A DNA stretch of 64,000 bases. Origin: Bos javanicus (taxonomy: Eukaryota; Chordata; Mammalia; Artiodactyla; Bovidae). Below are positions 10,701 through 20,600 of the stretch, in pieces. The DNA is taken from positions 71,074,178-71,138,177 of the forward strand of contig NC_083875.1 in assembly GCF_032452875.1 (NCBI RefSeq), read 5' to 3'. Positions within the stretch are counted from its first letter, which is position 1. Each line of letters starts with the position of its first letter. The translations under genes were made by a program, and so were the position numbers. The notes below the pieces were generated by a model. The model was not told the DNA's origin and searched no databases. It was given only the letters and a program-made list of their open reading frames with translations.

Positions 10701-13700
10701 TAGGAGACCAGTACTCAGAGGGGAGGAGGCTCAGGATCTGGGGTCAGGGGTGTGGATTGGATCCCACCTCAACCAGGTTATTTGGCTTTTCTAAGTTTCA
10801 GTTTCTTCCTCTGAAAAAATAGCAGGTGCTAATACACACTTCCCAAGGGAACACAGTGCTTCAGAATGCACTGCAGACACTGGTCATGAAAATTACTCTT
10901 CTGCCTGAAGCTTTGTCTTACAAATCTCTTGTCCTGGGAACCCTGTGTCTGCCCCTGAGCCTGGCTGCGGTGTCAGTTGGGAGGGCAGGCAGCCTGTATC
11001 GCTATTTTACAGATGAAGGACACCAGAAAGCCTTGCTCATCATCACTTCGTTAATGAGAAAAGGAAAGATCCTGGGCCTGCCTAGCTCCACCTCTTATTG
11101 ACTGCAACTTGGGGCAGAATTACTTAATTCTTTGGCTTAGTTTACCCATCTGTAAAGTGGGCCTACAGACTAGAGTTTTGGGGATTCTGTGAAACACAAA
11201 GTGTGTTAGTGTCAGTCACCCAGCGGGGACTCCCCTAAAACATGTTCCTCCATCTCGTGGCCCAGTCTGCCATACTGCTATCTTTCCCAGACTCCTGTCT
11301 GGGTTCCTCACCTCTGTGTCAATGCAGAAGCCTGTGGGATTCTCAGCGTGGGGTTTTGAGAGCACTCCCTCGGAGTCTGGTGTATCCAAGCTCCCCTCAC
11401 TAAAGGGTCTGATCTCTCGCAGATAACGAACAACCTGACCCAGAAGGAGATTCAGGTAGAGAAGATCCACGTGGACACATCATCCTTTGTAGATGAGCTG
11501 CCTGGAGAGAAGGATTTTGCGCACGTGGTGGAGATCTATGACTTTGAGCCGGTGCTCAAGACTGAGGACCTGCTGGCTACCTTCTCTGAGTTCCAGTGAG
11601 TGCTGGAGAGGCTTTGGGGTGGGGATGGAGGGTGGGGAGAGTGCTTTCTTTCTGGAGAGGAGCTAGGACAGGGCTTTGTGTTGGGGACGCTTGCCTGCTC
11701 CTCCTTCAGTGTCCAGAAAGAAAGGCAGAAAGTAGGTGTGGTTGCTCTGGGTGCCATGCTCCCGGGCAGTTCAGCTTGCTGGCTGTGACTGTGCGGAGGA
11801 GGATGACAGCTGAGTTTGTGGACAGCTTTTGGAGGCTCAAAACCTGGTCCTGCTGGCCCAGGCAGTGGACCTCCAGCCTGGCCCCCAGCATGCTCACATG
11901 CCAGCCATGACCCTGTGGGCCCACTGCCTCCCCCTGCTTCACGGCCAGCCGCCCAGTTGGAGAGTCAGCAGATGGAGGGCTACCTCCATAGAGGAGCTCT
12001 TTCCGGGATGAATGGGGCTTGAGTAGCTCTGGGGCAGAGTCTGCTGGAGAGGGGAGAAAAAGTGAAAAAAAGACTTCTCCCGTCTCCCCAGATTCCTTTG
12101 ATCCAAATCTAGTCTTTTCTCCTTTCTTTTTTTTTCTCCATACTTGTTTTCTTTTCTCCAGTCCCCCTTCTAGGGCTGGGCCAGACCGGGGCCATTGGAG
12201 GCTTCCTCATCCACAGAGGAGCCCCAGGCCCCAAGACTGCTTTGGTCTCCCACAGGCCCCAGACTCAGGAGTGCTTTCCCAAGTGGCAGGAAGAAAGTCA
12301 GGACAGTTTCATTGACATGCTTGTAGTATCAAGTCCTGTCCTCACCATGAAGCCCTTTGTATCCAGCCTCAAGCCCTACGCCCTTGGCCTGGGGGGACCA
12401 CGTCTGTGAGGGGCCCTCTTCACCCTTGGCCTTGTGCTCTACAAGCTTGCAGTCCTGACTTCCTCAGTTCTGGGAGTCAGGGGCCCACCAGATCTCAGAG
12501 GTGGGGCATGTCTTTCTGAAGTTGTCGTATGGTCTTCAGGGCAAGTCTGCCCCCGATGGTCATCTCCTTCCTAGAGGAGATGAACTTGTCTTGGGCTTGG
12601 TGTATTTGAGGACTGGAGGGGGGAGGGTCTTCCTGCAGCAGGAGGGGTTTTCTGCATTCACTCTCCTCGTCACTCTGTCTCGTCCCTGGCACAGAGAGAA
12701 GGGGTTCAAGATCCAGTGGGTGGACGACACGCATGCACTCGGCATCTTCCCCTGCCCAGCTTCAGGTAAGGCAGTGCGTGGTGGCCTGGCTCCTCCTCTT
12801 ACTGCTGTTGGGAAGGGAGGGAGCCTCGTTTCCTGGGGTGAGGATCCCCCAGGTCAGGGTGCAGGCTGCCCTAAGCTGATGGACTGGCAGGGAAGTTCCT
12901 AGCCACCTAATCGGAAAGTCCAAGGGGGCGGAGTGGGCACTGGGCCAGGAAGCTCCCACCTCTTCATCCTTGCGTCTTGAGTTCAGAGGTTTCAGATTCG
13001 GGTGGCCTTCACATCCTAAACGAAAGCATGTGAAGGTGCCATTTTTACAGATCAAAAACATTCAAATACTGGTGGGCCTTTCCTGGTAGTCGAGTGGTTA
13101 AGACTCCAGGCTTTAATGCACAGGGCATGGGTTCAATCCCTGGTCAGAGAAATAAGATCCCACATGCCATGCGGCACAGCCAGAAAAAAAAAAAAAAAAG
13201 CATTCAAGTACTGGCAGGTTCTTATGGTTTGAGCAGATGTGTTCTCATTCCATTTAGATTACAGCCTCAGGAGATAGGTGAGATGACTCCATTTTACAGA
13301 TGGAGAGACTGAGTTCCCCGATGTCAGTGTCCGATCAAGGTTATGAAGCCTCTAGTCAGTCGTCAAGGCCGGGGAGGCCAGCTAGTCTCCTGGCTGTCAT
13401 TCCGGTGCTGCTCCTCCCTCTCAGCATTTTCCTGCACTGCCCCTGACACACCGCTGCACAGTTGGTGTATATTTATAAAGAGTCAGTCCCCGGCCCCCCT
13501 TGACTGGGCTTCGCACAACCACTGGCTCTGAACACAGAGTGGGGAGTGACCATGGCTGGTGTGGGCCCAGTCTTCAGGAGAGCCTAAACTTTTAGGGACG
13601 GGGGGCAGTGTCTGGGCAGCAAGAGGCCTGGGGCCAGGTGGGGGCTTCAGCCCCAGAGAGGGAGGCACTGAAAGGTGGGGGCTGGGGGAGGCCCTCCCGG

Positions 13701-15318
13701 TCCATGGAAGGGATTAGCATTGGGCTTGGCATGTCCACGGCTGCCTTCTGGGCTCTGTCAAGCTGGCCAGGAGCCAGGGGCAGGCCTCGGGCTTTGGAAG
13801 GCTGGGGCCTGCCTCTCCTGATGTCAGAACCACAGGCTCACCATGTGGCTCCCGACCCCCGCCCCACCCCCCAGGGCAGGAGGGTAGAAGTTGGGGCATG
13901 GGCCCTCCATCTGAGAGCATGGCAGCCCTGTGCAGGCCTGCAAGCTCCAGGGGAGAGCGAGCTGATGGGGCAGTCCTGTCCCTGAGGTTTGGATGGGTGG
14001 TTTGGATGGGTGTCAGAAGCGGCTGCCTGGGCTTTGGGGTGACATGTGTGTTCCTGGGTCCTGAGGAGGCCTCAGCAGGAAACGCGGATGGCTCCAGACC
14101 TGCTTTCTTTCCTTAGCTGCCGAGGCCCTGACCAGGGATTTCTCCACACTGAAGATCCGGCCCCTGACGCAGGGAGCCAGGCAGTCCAAGCTGAAGGCCC
14201 TGCAGAGGCCAAGTAAGGGAGGCGGTGGTCTGGGTGGAAGGGCGGCTCGAGTGTGGATCTACCCTCTGATTCACTTCCCTCTAAAGTTCTTTGCTTTCTG
14301 GCCCCTGGGCTGCAGTGACCCATGGGGTGGTCCTCGCCCACCCCAGGGGTCCTTTCAGGAGAGCTGTCTGCCAGCTGCCCTGTCCCAGGCTTGCCCTCCA
14401 TTGACACCTCTTGGGAGTCTGGTTTGGGATGCAGAGGGAAAGCTTGGTCTTTGTGTCCAGCCGGGGAAGCCATGCTTTGCTGTAAGGTATACAGAGCTTG
14501 GCCTTGGGTGTGACCCTGACACTGGCACTCCCTTAAATCGGCCTTGAGCAGGTCACTGGATGTATGTGAGTCGGTCCCTTTCTCTGAGATAAGCGTTGGA
14601 GTGAATGAGAGAGCCTGGCGGACGTGCCCCCGCAGTGGTGAGAGGCACACAGAAGGTACCACGTAAATGATGGCTCCTCCCCTTTACTGTCCTCCTTCCA
14701 GGGAGCACAAGGGGGCTTTTAGGGGCCAGTTTCCCATGGCTGCAGAGCAGTGGCTGGCTGGCAGAACTGGCCTAGAGAAGCCTGCTGAGGCCATCCACAT
14801 TCTTGTGGATTACATGGTCTTTGTCCCAGACTTCTTAGGGACGATAAACATCCTGGCTGTTGATCCAAGAGCTCTAGATGTCCCTTCCTGGTCTGCTTGC
14901 CCTCTCAAAGGGCCCCTGCAAGGCAGGGAGGTGGACAGGATTAACGCCACCCCTGCCCCCGACAGAAGGAGAAACAGGGAGGGCGGGGAAAGATGGCAGG
15001 GTAAGTCAGGACCCCACGTGGGGCCAGGAGCCCTCGGTGGCCCCTCTCACCAGCATCAGGCCACAGAGGGTGCAGCCAGGCCTCAGGGGTGGGCTCTAAC
15101 TGCCTCCGACGCTGCTGTGTCACCCAAGGAGAGGCCACAGCCTTGAATTCAAGTCCCCATCCCATGGGGCTTTCCTTTCAGAGCTTCTGCATCTCGCGAA
15201 GGAGAGACCACAGACAAATACAGCCGTGGCCCGGAGGCTGGTGGCCCGGGCCCTGGGGCTCCAACACAGAAAGAAGGAGCGGCCTGCAATGGAGCCTCCT
15301 GCCGTTCTGAGGCCCTGA
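7312..15318 (+). CDS. R3HCC1: R3HCC1, R3H domain and coiled-coil containing protein 1 (spliced gene)
   Basis: Exons joined in frame: 7773-7900, 8315-8452, 9975-10581, 11423-11595, 12695-12765, 14117-14212, 15182-15318, with optional coding exon 7312-7434. From the CTG at 7791 they give 443 residues (human protein about 440). N-terminal R3H domain, about residues 16-80, has the R-x3-H signature (R49, H53), known in this family to bind single-stranded nucleic acid. A low-complexity middle ends in a Glu-rich run near 258-285. Then comes an RRM-like segment (VVEIYDF at its start, DDTHALGIF near its end) and a basic C-terminal helix. Cellular function is poorly known. The start is unusual: the codon aligned with human Met1 is CTG, while ATG 7312 would add 47 residues. 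Confidence 0.95.
7773..7900 (+). CDS. R3HCC1: R3HCC1 exon 2: N terminus and first half of R3H domain
   Basis: Acceptor ccccgcag ends at 7772; donor GTAAGC at 7901. Encodes residues 1-36 and part of 37, including LCLDGVFLSTAENDFVQRI. The codon equivalent to the human initiator is CTG at 7791, in context accCTGg. Six open codons (7773-7790) precede it, continuing the frame of the first exon. The ctctccacag at 7821-7830 could act as a cryptic acceptor, but using it would put the first exon out of frame. Confidence 0.85.
7901..8314 (+). other. R3HCC1 intron 2
   Basis: GTAAGC to tccccag. About 0.4 kb of ordinary, fairly GC-rich intron. I see no repeat or motif of note. Confidence 0.85.
8315..8452 (+). 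CDS. R3HCC1: R3HCC1 exon 3: second half of R3H domain
   Basis: Acceptor tccccag ends at 8314; donor GTATGT at 8453. Encodes residues 37-82 and part of 83. Contains the R3H signature R49-YLI-H53 in RLRYLIHRTAENFDLL and the following FSVGEGWRRRTVICH, the end of the domain. Phase is continuous with both neighbours. Confidence 0.95.
8453..9974 (+). other. R3HCC1 intron 3, carrying an L1/Bov-tA composite
   Basis: GTATGT to tactccag. Mostly filled by the rearranged L1 insertion at 8854-9645, flanked by 18-bp direct repeats. A 27-bp segment (tttataacactagaggaag and following) is repeated at 9736 and 9767. Confidence 0.85.
8854..9645 (-). mobile_element. Inverted L1 insertion with nested Bov-tA pieces
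   Basis: Flanked by the perfect 18-bp direct repeat aaagttacatacttttct at 8836-8853 and 9646-9663. The left part (8854-9125) is an L1 3' end in minus orientation, starting with a T-run. The parts at 9188-9260 and 9521-9645 are upstream L1 sequence in plus orientation (gtgaagtaagtcagacagag). Such a switch is what twin priming produces at insertion. Bov-tA pieces lie at 9145-9185 (minus) and about 9310-9507 (plus). Confidence 0.75.
9975..10581 (+). CDS. R3HCC1: R3HCC1 exon 4: large low-complexity middle exon
   Basis: Acceptor tactccag ends at 9974. Encodes residues 83-285: a Pro/Ser/Arg-rich start, a basic patch with GRWHRGRKPD followed by LYVPRVLRRQEE, a long hydrophilic stretch, then a Glu run ending EDDFSELLQE. 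The donor is the weak GTGATG at 10582; reading on would add 13 codons before TGA at 10621-10623. The next exon continues in phase 0. Confidence 0.95.
10582..11422 (+). other. R3HCC1 intron 4
   Basis: Starts at the weak donor GTGATG and ends tctcgcag. Contains a MIR-like fragment near 11090-11170 (tttacccatctgtaaagtgg). Otherwise unremarkable. Confidence 0.8.
11423..11595 (+). CDS. R3HCC1: R3HCC1 exon 5: start of RRM-like region
   Basis: Acceptor tctcgcag ends at 11422; donor GTGAGT at 11596. Encodes residues 286-342 and part of 343, starting ITNNLTQKEIQ and including HVVEIYDFEPVLKTEDLLAT, the first strand and helix of the RRM-like fold. Frame is continuous on both sides. Confidence 0.95.
11596..12694 (+). 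other. R3HCC1 intron 5
   Basis: GTGAGT to ctggcacag. No repeat or gene recognised. The open frames on both strands are GC-rich chance frames without exon-like borders. Confidence 0.8.
12695..12765 (+). CDS. R3HCC1: R3HCC1 exon 6
   Basis: Acceptor ctggcacag ends at 12694; donor GTAAGG at 12766. This 71-base exon encodes residues 343-366 and part of 367: GFKIQWVDDTHALGIFPCPA, a later strand of the RRM-like region. It is too short to stand out as an open frame alone; phase and residue pattern identify it. Confidence 0.93.
12766..14116 (+). other. R3HCC1 intron 6
   Basis: GTAAGG to tttccttag. Contains a CHR SINE at 13077-13199 and a possible MIR-like piece near 13260-13320 (cattttacagatggagagac). 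The rest is GC-rich intron. Confidence 0.8.
13077..13199 (+). repeat. CHR-type SINE
   Basis: Sense copy: cctttcctggtagtcgagtg head, gggttcaatccctggtcag, then agatcccacatgccatgcgg and a run of 16 A. Confidence 0.85.
14117..14212 (+). CDS. R3HCC1: R3HCC1 exon 7
   Basis: Acceptor tttccttag ends at 14116; donor GTAAGG at 14213. Encodes residues 367-398: AAEALTRDFSTLKIRPLTQG followed by ARQSKLKALQRP, the end of the RRM-like part and start of the basic, helix-prone C terminus. Confidence 0.93.
14213..15181 (+). other. R3HCC1 intron 7
   Basis: GTAAGG to ttcctttcag. No interspersed repeat stands out and no exon-like segment was seen. Confidence 0.8.
15182..15318 (+). CDS. R3HCC1: R3HCC1 exon 8: C terminus and stop
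   Basis: Acceptor ttcctttcag ends at 15181. Encodes residues 399-443, basic and helix-prone (KLLHLAKERPQTNTAVARRL, then ALGLQHRKKERP), and ends at TGA 15316-15318. The 3' UTR follows directly. Confidence 0.93.
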
Positions 15319-15500
15319 GAGGCCCAGCCCGCCTGGATCGAGCTCCCCAACCCAGCTCGGGCCCCAACACCACAAGCCTTTACACACACCGGAGCAACCC
15401 TGAGCCATCCTTGGAGCATCGCTATGAGGCGTGGTGGGCTTTAGTTTGGTCTAGTTTCTGAAGCTGAGTAAAAAATAAAAATTGAAGAATTGTAACATGA
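15319..15500 (+). terminator. R3HCC1: R3HCC1 3' UTR and poly(A) signal
   Basis: A short 3' UTR follows the stop. AATAAA lies at 15474-15479, which predicts cleavage near 15490-15500. The transcript therefore ends about 1.2 kb before the 3' end of the convergent LOXL2. Confidence 0.8.
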
Positions 15501-15525
15501 TTGCTTCAAAATGTAATGGTCCGCA

Positions 15526-15545
15526 GTGGAACACTAGGGGGCGCT
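15526..15545 (+). promoter_or_regulatory. CTCF-like motif between the two genes
   Basis: acactagggggcgctg matches the core of the vertebrate CTCF consensus (CCACNAGGGGGCGCT) at all but about two positions. It lies just past the R3HCC1 poly(A) site. Occupancy cannot be known from sequence. Confidence 0.5.
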
Positions 15546-16349
15546 GTTTGCCTCCCATTGGAGACCTAGGGCTGCTGATGAAGAAGCTGGTTGATTTAGG
15601 TGACTGACCTCAAACCAGCTGGGCCTCCAAGGCATTTTTGAACAGAGCCTGCTGTTTGTGGGTGTAGGTTGCACCTGTTGTGTGACATATGCCCAGTCTC
15701 CCCCAGAGCAACTCTGGGCTATTGGCCATGCTGAGACACCCCCTGCCTCTGCTGTGTACTGCCGTATTACCAGTGGTGTGGGTTACAGGGGTCCCTGCAT
15801 AAATAAACATGAACTCGCCTCGAGGTGAAATCTGAAATGCCCTCTGAGTTCCCTCCCCTTGCAGGAATGGGTGGGAGGGCAGCTTTGTGGGGACAGGGTC
15901 CCAGTACACTGGTCTTTCTGGTTTGAGTGGAGCTGGTGACGATCCTGGCCCTCTGAGGTCATCATGGACCCCATGGCCCAGGTTTGCTGGGCCACAGCCC
16001 ACTGTGACGCAGAGGGAGCCCCGGGCCTGGCTGGATTGGGGTTCACTCTCACTGTGCCCTGGGGACTTGGGGTCAACCCTCACTACACCTCGGGGAAGAG
16101 CATGGGGCCCTGATCTGTTTCATCATCCCTCCCCCAGAGACCAGCCCAGGCGCTGCCCTTTGGGGAAATTTCCTGAGGCTGAAGGCTGGATGTCCCATCT
16201 GATCCTCACGCAACCATGGTGCCCCTAACACATTTCCCTAAAAGACAAGAGCGGAAGAAAGGCTGAGGCCCGTGTTTCTGTGGATTCTCCTGATCTCCTT
16301 AGAGTGCTGCTCTCGCCAGCAGCTGCTCCTCTGTGGTGTGAACTGAAGG

Positions 16350-16553
16350 AGGCCCCTGTGATGGTTCAGTGGTAAAGAACTTGCCTGCAGTGCAGGAGAC
16401 GCAGGTTTGATCCCTGGGTCAGGAAGATCTCCTGGAAAAGGAAATGGCAACCCACTCCAGTATTCTTGCCTGGGAAATCCCATGGACAGAGGAGCCTGGT
16501 GGGCTACAGTCCATGGCATCATGAAAGAGTCACACACAACTTAGCGACTAAAC
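16350..16553 (+). repeat. Bov-tA SINE
   Basis: Near full-length sense copy: tggttcagtggtaaagaac, cctgcagtgcaggagac, caacccactccagtattctt, ending agagtcacacacaactt and a short A-rich end. Confidence 0.92.
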
Positions 16554-16699
16554 ACCAACCTGTAGCCAATGCCAGACAGGAGGTGTCTGGAACCCACGTC
16601 CCTACAAGAGAGAACCTGTAAGGGTGTGCAGCTCTCTGGCTGTGACTGGGGAAAGGAGCCCTGTGGCTTAGGGGCTGCACGCAGAGGCCCAAATGAAAC

Positions 16700-17598
16700 A
16701 CACCTGCAGGTCATAAATCTTTTATTCGTAGTTTCAAGTATGTGTAAGTGTCCGTGATGACACATGGCGATCGGTGAGCGTCCTCCTCACCCAGAACCCT
16801 GGTTCTAGCACCGTTGAATCAATTACCCACAGAATTAGAAGGACAGACAGAGGCGTCACTTACACAGGTGGGCTGGTTTTTCTTTTGAGCTGTACGTTCA
16901 AAGGCCCAGATACCCGATATGAAATGCCACTAAATTACTTCGTGTTTCAAAGTCTGTGAAAATAGAATATAATTATAGTATCTTGAAAAATAGGAGGACA
17001 CAGGGGTGTAGGTGTCTGGGGGCAAGAGAAGCACCATCTCTGAGCTCACTGGATCAGAAGACAGGTGGCAGCATTACTTATATGTGTGAATAGAATAAAC
17101 AGAGCAGAGGCAGGTCATTTAATTGGAAGAGAAGTCTAGATATTCAAGTTGGCTGGAAACAACCTAAGAGGAGGAGAAGTGGGATCCAGCCTGGCCTCCT
17201 TGGGTTGCTAACCCACGTTGCCAACATGTAACTTGAGAAGAAAATGGCCCCATGTTATCTGTGGTGAGCCGGGCAGGTGATGAGGCTTGGAGTGGACCAC
17301 GCCTTGGATGGGACAAGCAGCTGACCACCTGTGTGCCCGTGGTCCCAGCCAGGATGGCTCTTAGTTGGCGCTGGTCCCACCGCCCCGTGGATGAGCCCCA
17401 GCCCCGGAGGCTGTCCCAGGCTGCAGGTGTCAGGAACATGCCTTCCTCGCCTTCCTCCTGAGCTTGGCCGAGGGCTGCAGGGGGTCGAGATGGGCAGGGC
17501 TGGGCTGGATGAGGGGGAGCAGGGTGATATCCGGTCAGACTGCAGTTCTTGGGGGAGATGCCCGTGGCCTGAAGGCAGGAGATGACCATGTTGCCACT
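16700..17598 (-). terminator. LOXL2: LOXL2 3' UTR with two possible poly(A) signals
   Basis: Downstream of the LOXL2 stop on the minus strand. AATAAA (tttatt on plus) is at 16721-16726, giving an end near 16700. A weaker ATTAAA (tttaat on plus) is at 17118-17123, giving an end near 17100. The roughly 0.9-kb length fits a LOXL2 3' UTR, but the end is inferred. Confidence 0.6.
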
Positions 17599-17678
17599 TT
17601 ACCGCTTGGAGACCTGGTTATTTATGAGTCCACTGAAGTGCTCAAACTTTTTTTCCGTCTCTTCACTGAAGGAACCAC
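17599..17678 (-). CDS. LOXL2: LOXL2 last coding exon (human exon 14 equivalent)
   Basis: Acceptor tgcccgtttccccag. 80 bases encode the end of the protein: GGSFSEETEKKFEHFSGL, INNQVSKR and TAA. The extreme tail differs from the human ending as I recall it (LLNNQLSPQ), while the preceding residues match. Confidence 0.95.
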
Positions 17679-20600
17679 CTGGGGAAACGGGCATCAGAGA
17701 GACAATGTTGGGCAAACCAGATGCACAGGTCTCCCCCCGCAGAGCTGGAGCCACCCCATCCTCCCCAGGCGGCCTGCAGGGCCACCTGTGTGTGATGCCA
17801 GCAGGGCAGTGACAGGTGCTGGCCATCTGTAGGGCCAGGCTCATGTCAGCTGCCCTGGCAGAGTCGGCTGAAGGAGTGACTTAATCTAATGCCGTTAGTT
17901 TTCGCCTCCACCGAGAGCAAGGCCATCACCTTGCCAGTGGAGGAGAAAGCCCAGCCTCCCCTTTTGGAATCCAGGCTGTATAATGCAGGGAAATGCTTCT
18001 TCACTGGTGGCCAGAAGCCACGGGGGCGGCTAGAGCTCGACAGGAAAATGACACACAGAGCCCACAAATTGCCGACGCCCACATTTTTGCGGTCTCACGC
18101 ATAATGAGGTGGTGGCCTCAGCTTCGCCAGCCCTTAAATAGCTTTGGGGTCTGTGCTGGGCCGGCCCATTTCTGTCCCATTCTCTTGCCTCAGCCAAAGC
18201 TGGCCGTGAAAACTCCGTCTTCATCCAGGCCTGTGTGTTCACCATATCCTTCCCGTGTGTGGAAACGTGAGACTGGCCCCCCTCCCCAAGGTCTTTACCC
18301 AACTTAGGAAGGCGCTCTGTTTCCTGGAGAAAGTGGGGCAGCTCCCGCCTGTCTCCTGGAGGTGGGTTGAGGAGTGGGAGGACCTGGCTGGCCTGAGGAG
18401 GGGCAGCCCTGGGGGCATAGTGCTCCCCAGCAGGCCCCGCGGTCTTACCTATGTGACAGTTGTACATCCAGATGCGGTGGCCATCATACCGGGTCCTGCA
18501 CTTCATGATGTTGTTGGTGTAGTCAGACTCCGCCACCTCGTAGTTGGGATTGATGACAACCTGGGGGAGAGTCAGTTCAGAGGGGATCCTGCCTCGGCCA
18601 CCCTTCATCGTAGGCCCGGCTGCGATGCTGAGACCAGGCCTGCCTCCAGAGCCGGGCTGAGCTCACGAGACAGAGCAAAGCATGGCCGGTGTTGTGTTCT
18701 CAGAGCAGAGGGGAGGGTGTAGGACTGGCCAGAGGTGAGGCCAGGGAGGCAGAGGGGAGACCTGGAGGAGACCTCCATGCACCTCACACACACACCCACA
18801 TACTCCTATCAAGAGTGAGCCTTCAGAGGTGGGCAAGGGATAGTTACTGAGTTTGGGATGGACATGTATATACTTAAAATGGATAACCAACAAGGACCTA
18901 TTGTACAGCACAGGGAACTCTGCTCAATGGTATGTGGCAGCCTGGCTGGGAGGGCGGTTTGCGGGTGAATGGATACATGTATATGTTTGGTTGAGTCCCT
19001 TCGCTGTTCAGCTGAAACTATCACAACACTGTTTGCTAATTGGCTATACTCCAGTACAAGGAGGGCACGACAACCCACTCTAGTATTCTTGCCTGGAGAA
19101 TCCCCGTGGTCACAGGAGCCTAGCGGGCTACAGTCCGTGCGGTCACAAAGAGTCAGACACGACTGAGCAACTAACCACAGCACAGCACATACCCCAGTAC
19201 AGAATAAAAAGCTTTTTTTTTTTAAAAAAAAGACTGTTAATCACTCAGTCATGTCCGACTCTTTGTGACCCCATGGATTGAAGCCCACCAGGTTCCTCTG
19301 TCCATGGGATTCTCCAGGCAAAAATACTGGAGTAGGGAGCCATTTCCTTTCCAAGGGGATTTTCCCAACCCGGGCATGCCTTCAAAAAGGGGTTACCCTC
19401 TCCTGGTGCCAGAGAGGTTTGAGGTTAGTAGAGAAGCAGGAGCTGAGGCCCGGGGTGGCCATGAAACAGCTGCTAAAAGAGCCAGAAGGGAGCCAGGGAG
19501 TGGGACTTGCTGGGAGGGCATGGGGACCAGGACTGGATGCTGTGGGGAGTCAGAGGGGGGCTGCCCTGGGTGCTGCAGATGACACTGCTCCTGGCAGCAC
19601 GGCATTAGACACAGCCCTTCTGTTCTCTGGGTCCGGGTTTGCTCTAGGGGGTCCCCAGGCCCTTTCTACTCACCAGGGCAGGTTTCCCCCTTGTACCCCC
19701 TGCCTCTGCATCATCCCAGGTAAGAGGGTGGTACCCAGAGGAGCAGGAGCAGGAGGGACCACTCTTTTGAGGGGGCTTCTGGGATTGGTCAGTCCTAAAG
19801 GAGATCAATCAGTCAGTCCTAAAGGAGATCAGTCAGTCAGTCCAAAAGGAGATCAAACCAGTCAGTCCTAAAGGAGATCAACCCTGAATATTCATTGGAA
19901 GGACTGATGCTGAAGTTGAAGCTCCAATACTTTGGCCACCTGACTCAAAGGGCTGACTCATTAGAAAAGACCTCGAAGGCAGGAGGAGAAGGGGATGACA
20001 GAGGATGAGATGGTTGGATGGCATCACCAAATCAATGGACATGAACTTGGGCAAACTCCCAGGAGATAGTGAGGCACTGGGAGGCCTGGCATGCTACAGT
20101 TCATTGGGTCGCAAAGAGTTGGACACAACTTAGCAACTGAACAACAAAAACACCTGGGAGCAGACAGAAAAGGGATATTTAGTGGTGAGGAGCCCAGAGG
20201 AGGAACTGAAGGAATGGGAAAGTGAGGAGACAGAAGCTGGGCCTGGGGCTGTGGGCGAAAGTGCAGAGGACACAGATGAGGCTTTCCCCGAGGGTCCTGC
20301 CACATCTGAAGGGCTGAGACCCCAAGGAGGCAAGGGGGACAGGGCCACCCATGGTCAGTATGATGGGGGAGGGACAGCCTGCTCGTTAAGGTGCATTCTA
20401 TAGGCTTGGGGCCTTCAGACCTCTTCCTCCAGGACTGAGAGTCAGACCATAAAGAGGATAGAAGGCTGAGAATTGATGCCTTTGAACTGTGGTACTGGAG
20501 AAGACTCTTGAGAGTCCCTTGGACAGCAAGGGGATAAAACCAGTCAGTCCTAAAGGAAATCAACCCTGAATATTCATTTGAAGGACTGATGCTGAAGCTG

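Larger units (their letters stand above)
15501..16700. other. Spacer between the convergent 3' ends of R3HCC1 and LOXL2
   Basis: Holds a CTCF-like motif at 15526-15545 and a plus Bov-tA SINE at 16350-16553. The remaining ordinary sequence has only chance open frames. Confidence 0.75.

Noticed and set aside
19787..19883. Regularly spaced short repeats that could suggest a CRISPR-like array
   Set aside because: Only four copies with 4-6 base linkers inside a BovB element in a mammalian intron; this is a local tandem expansion.
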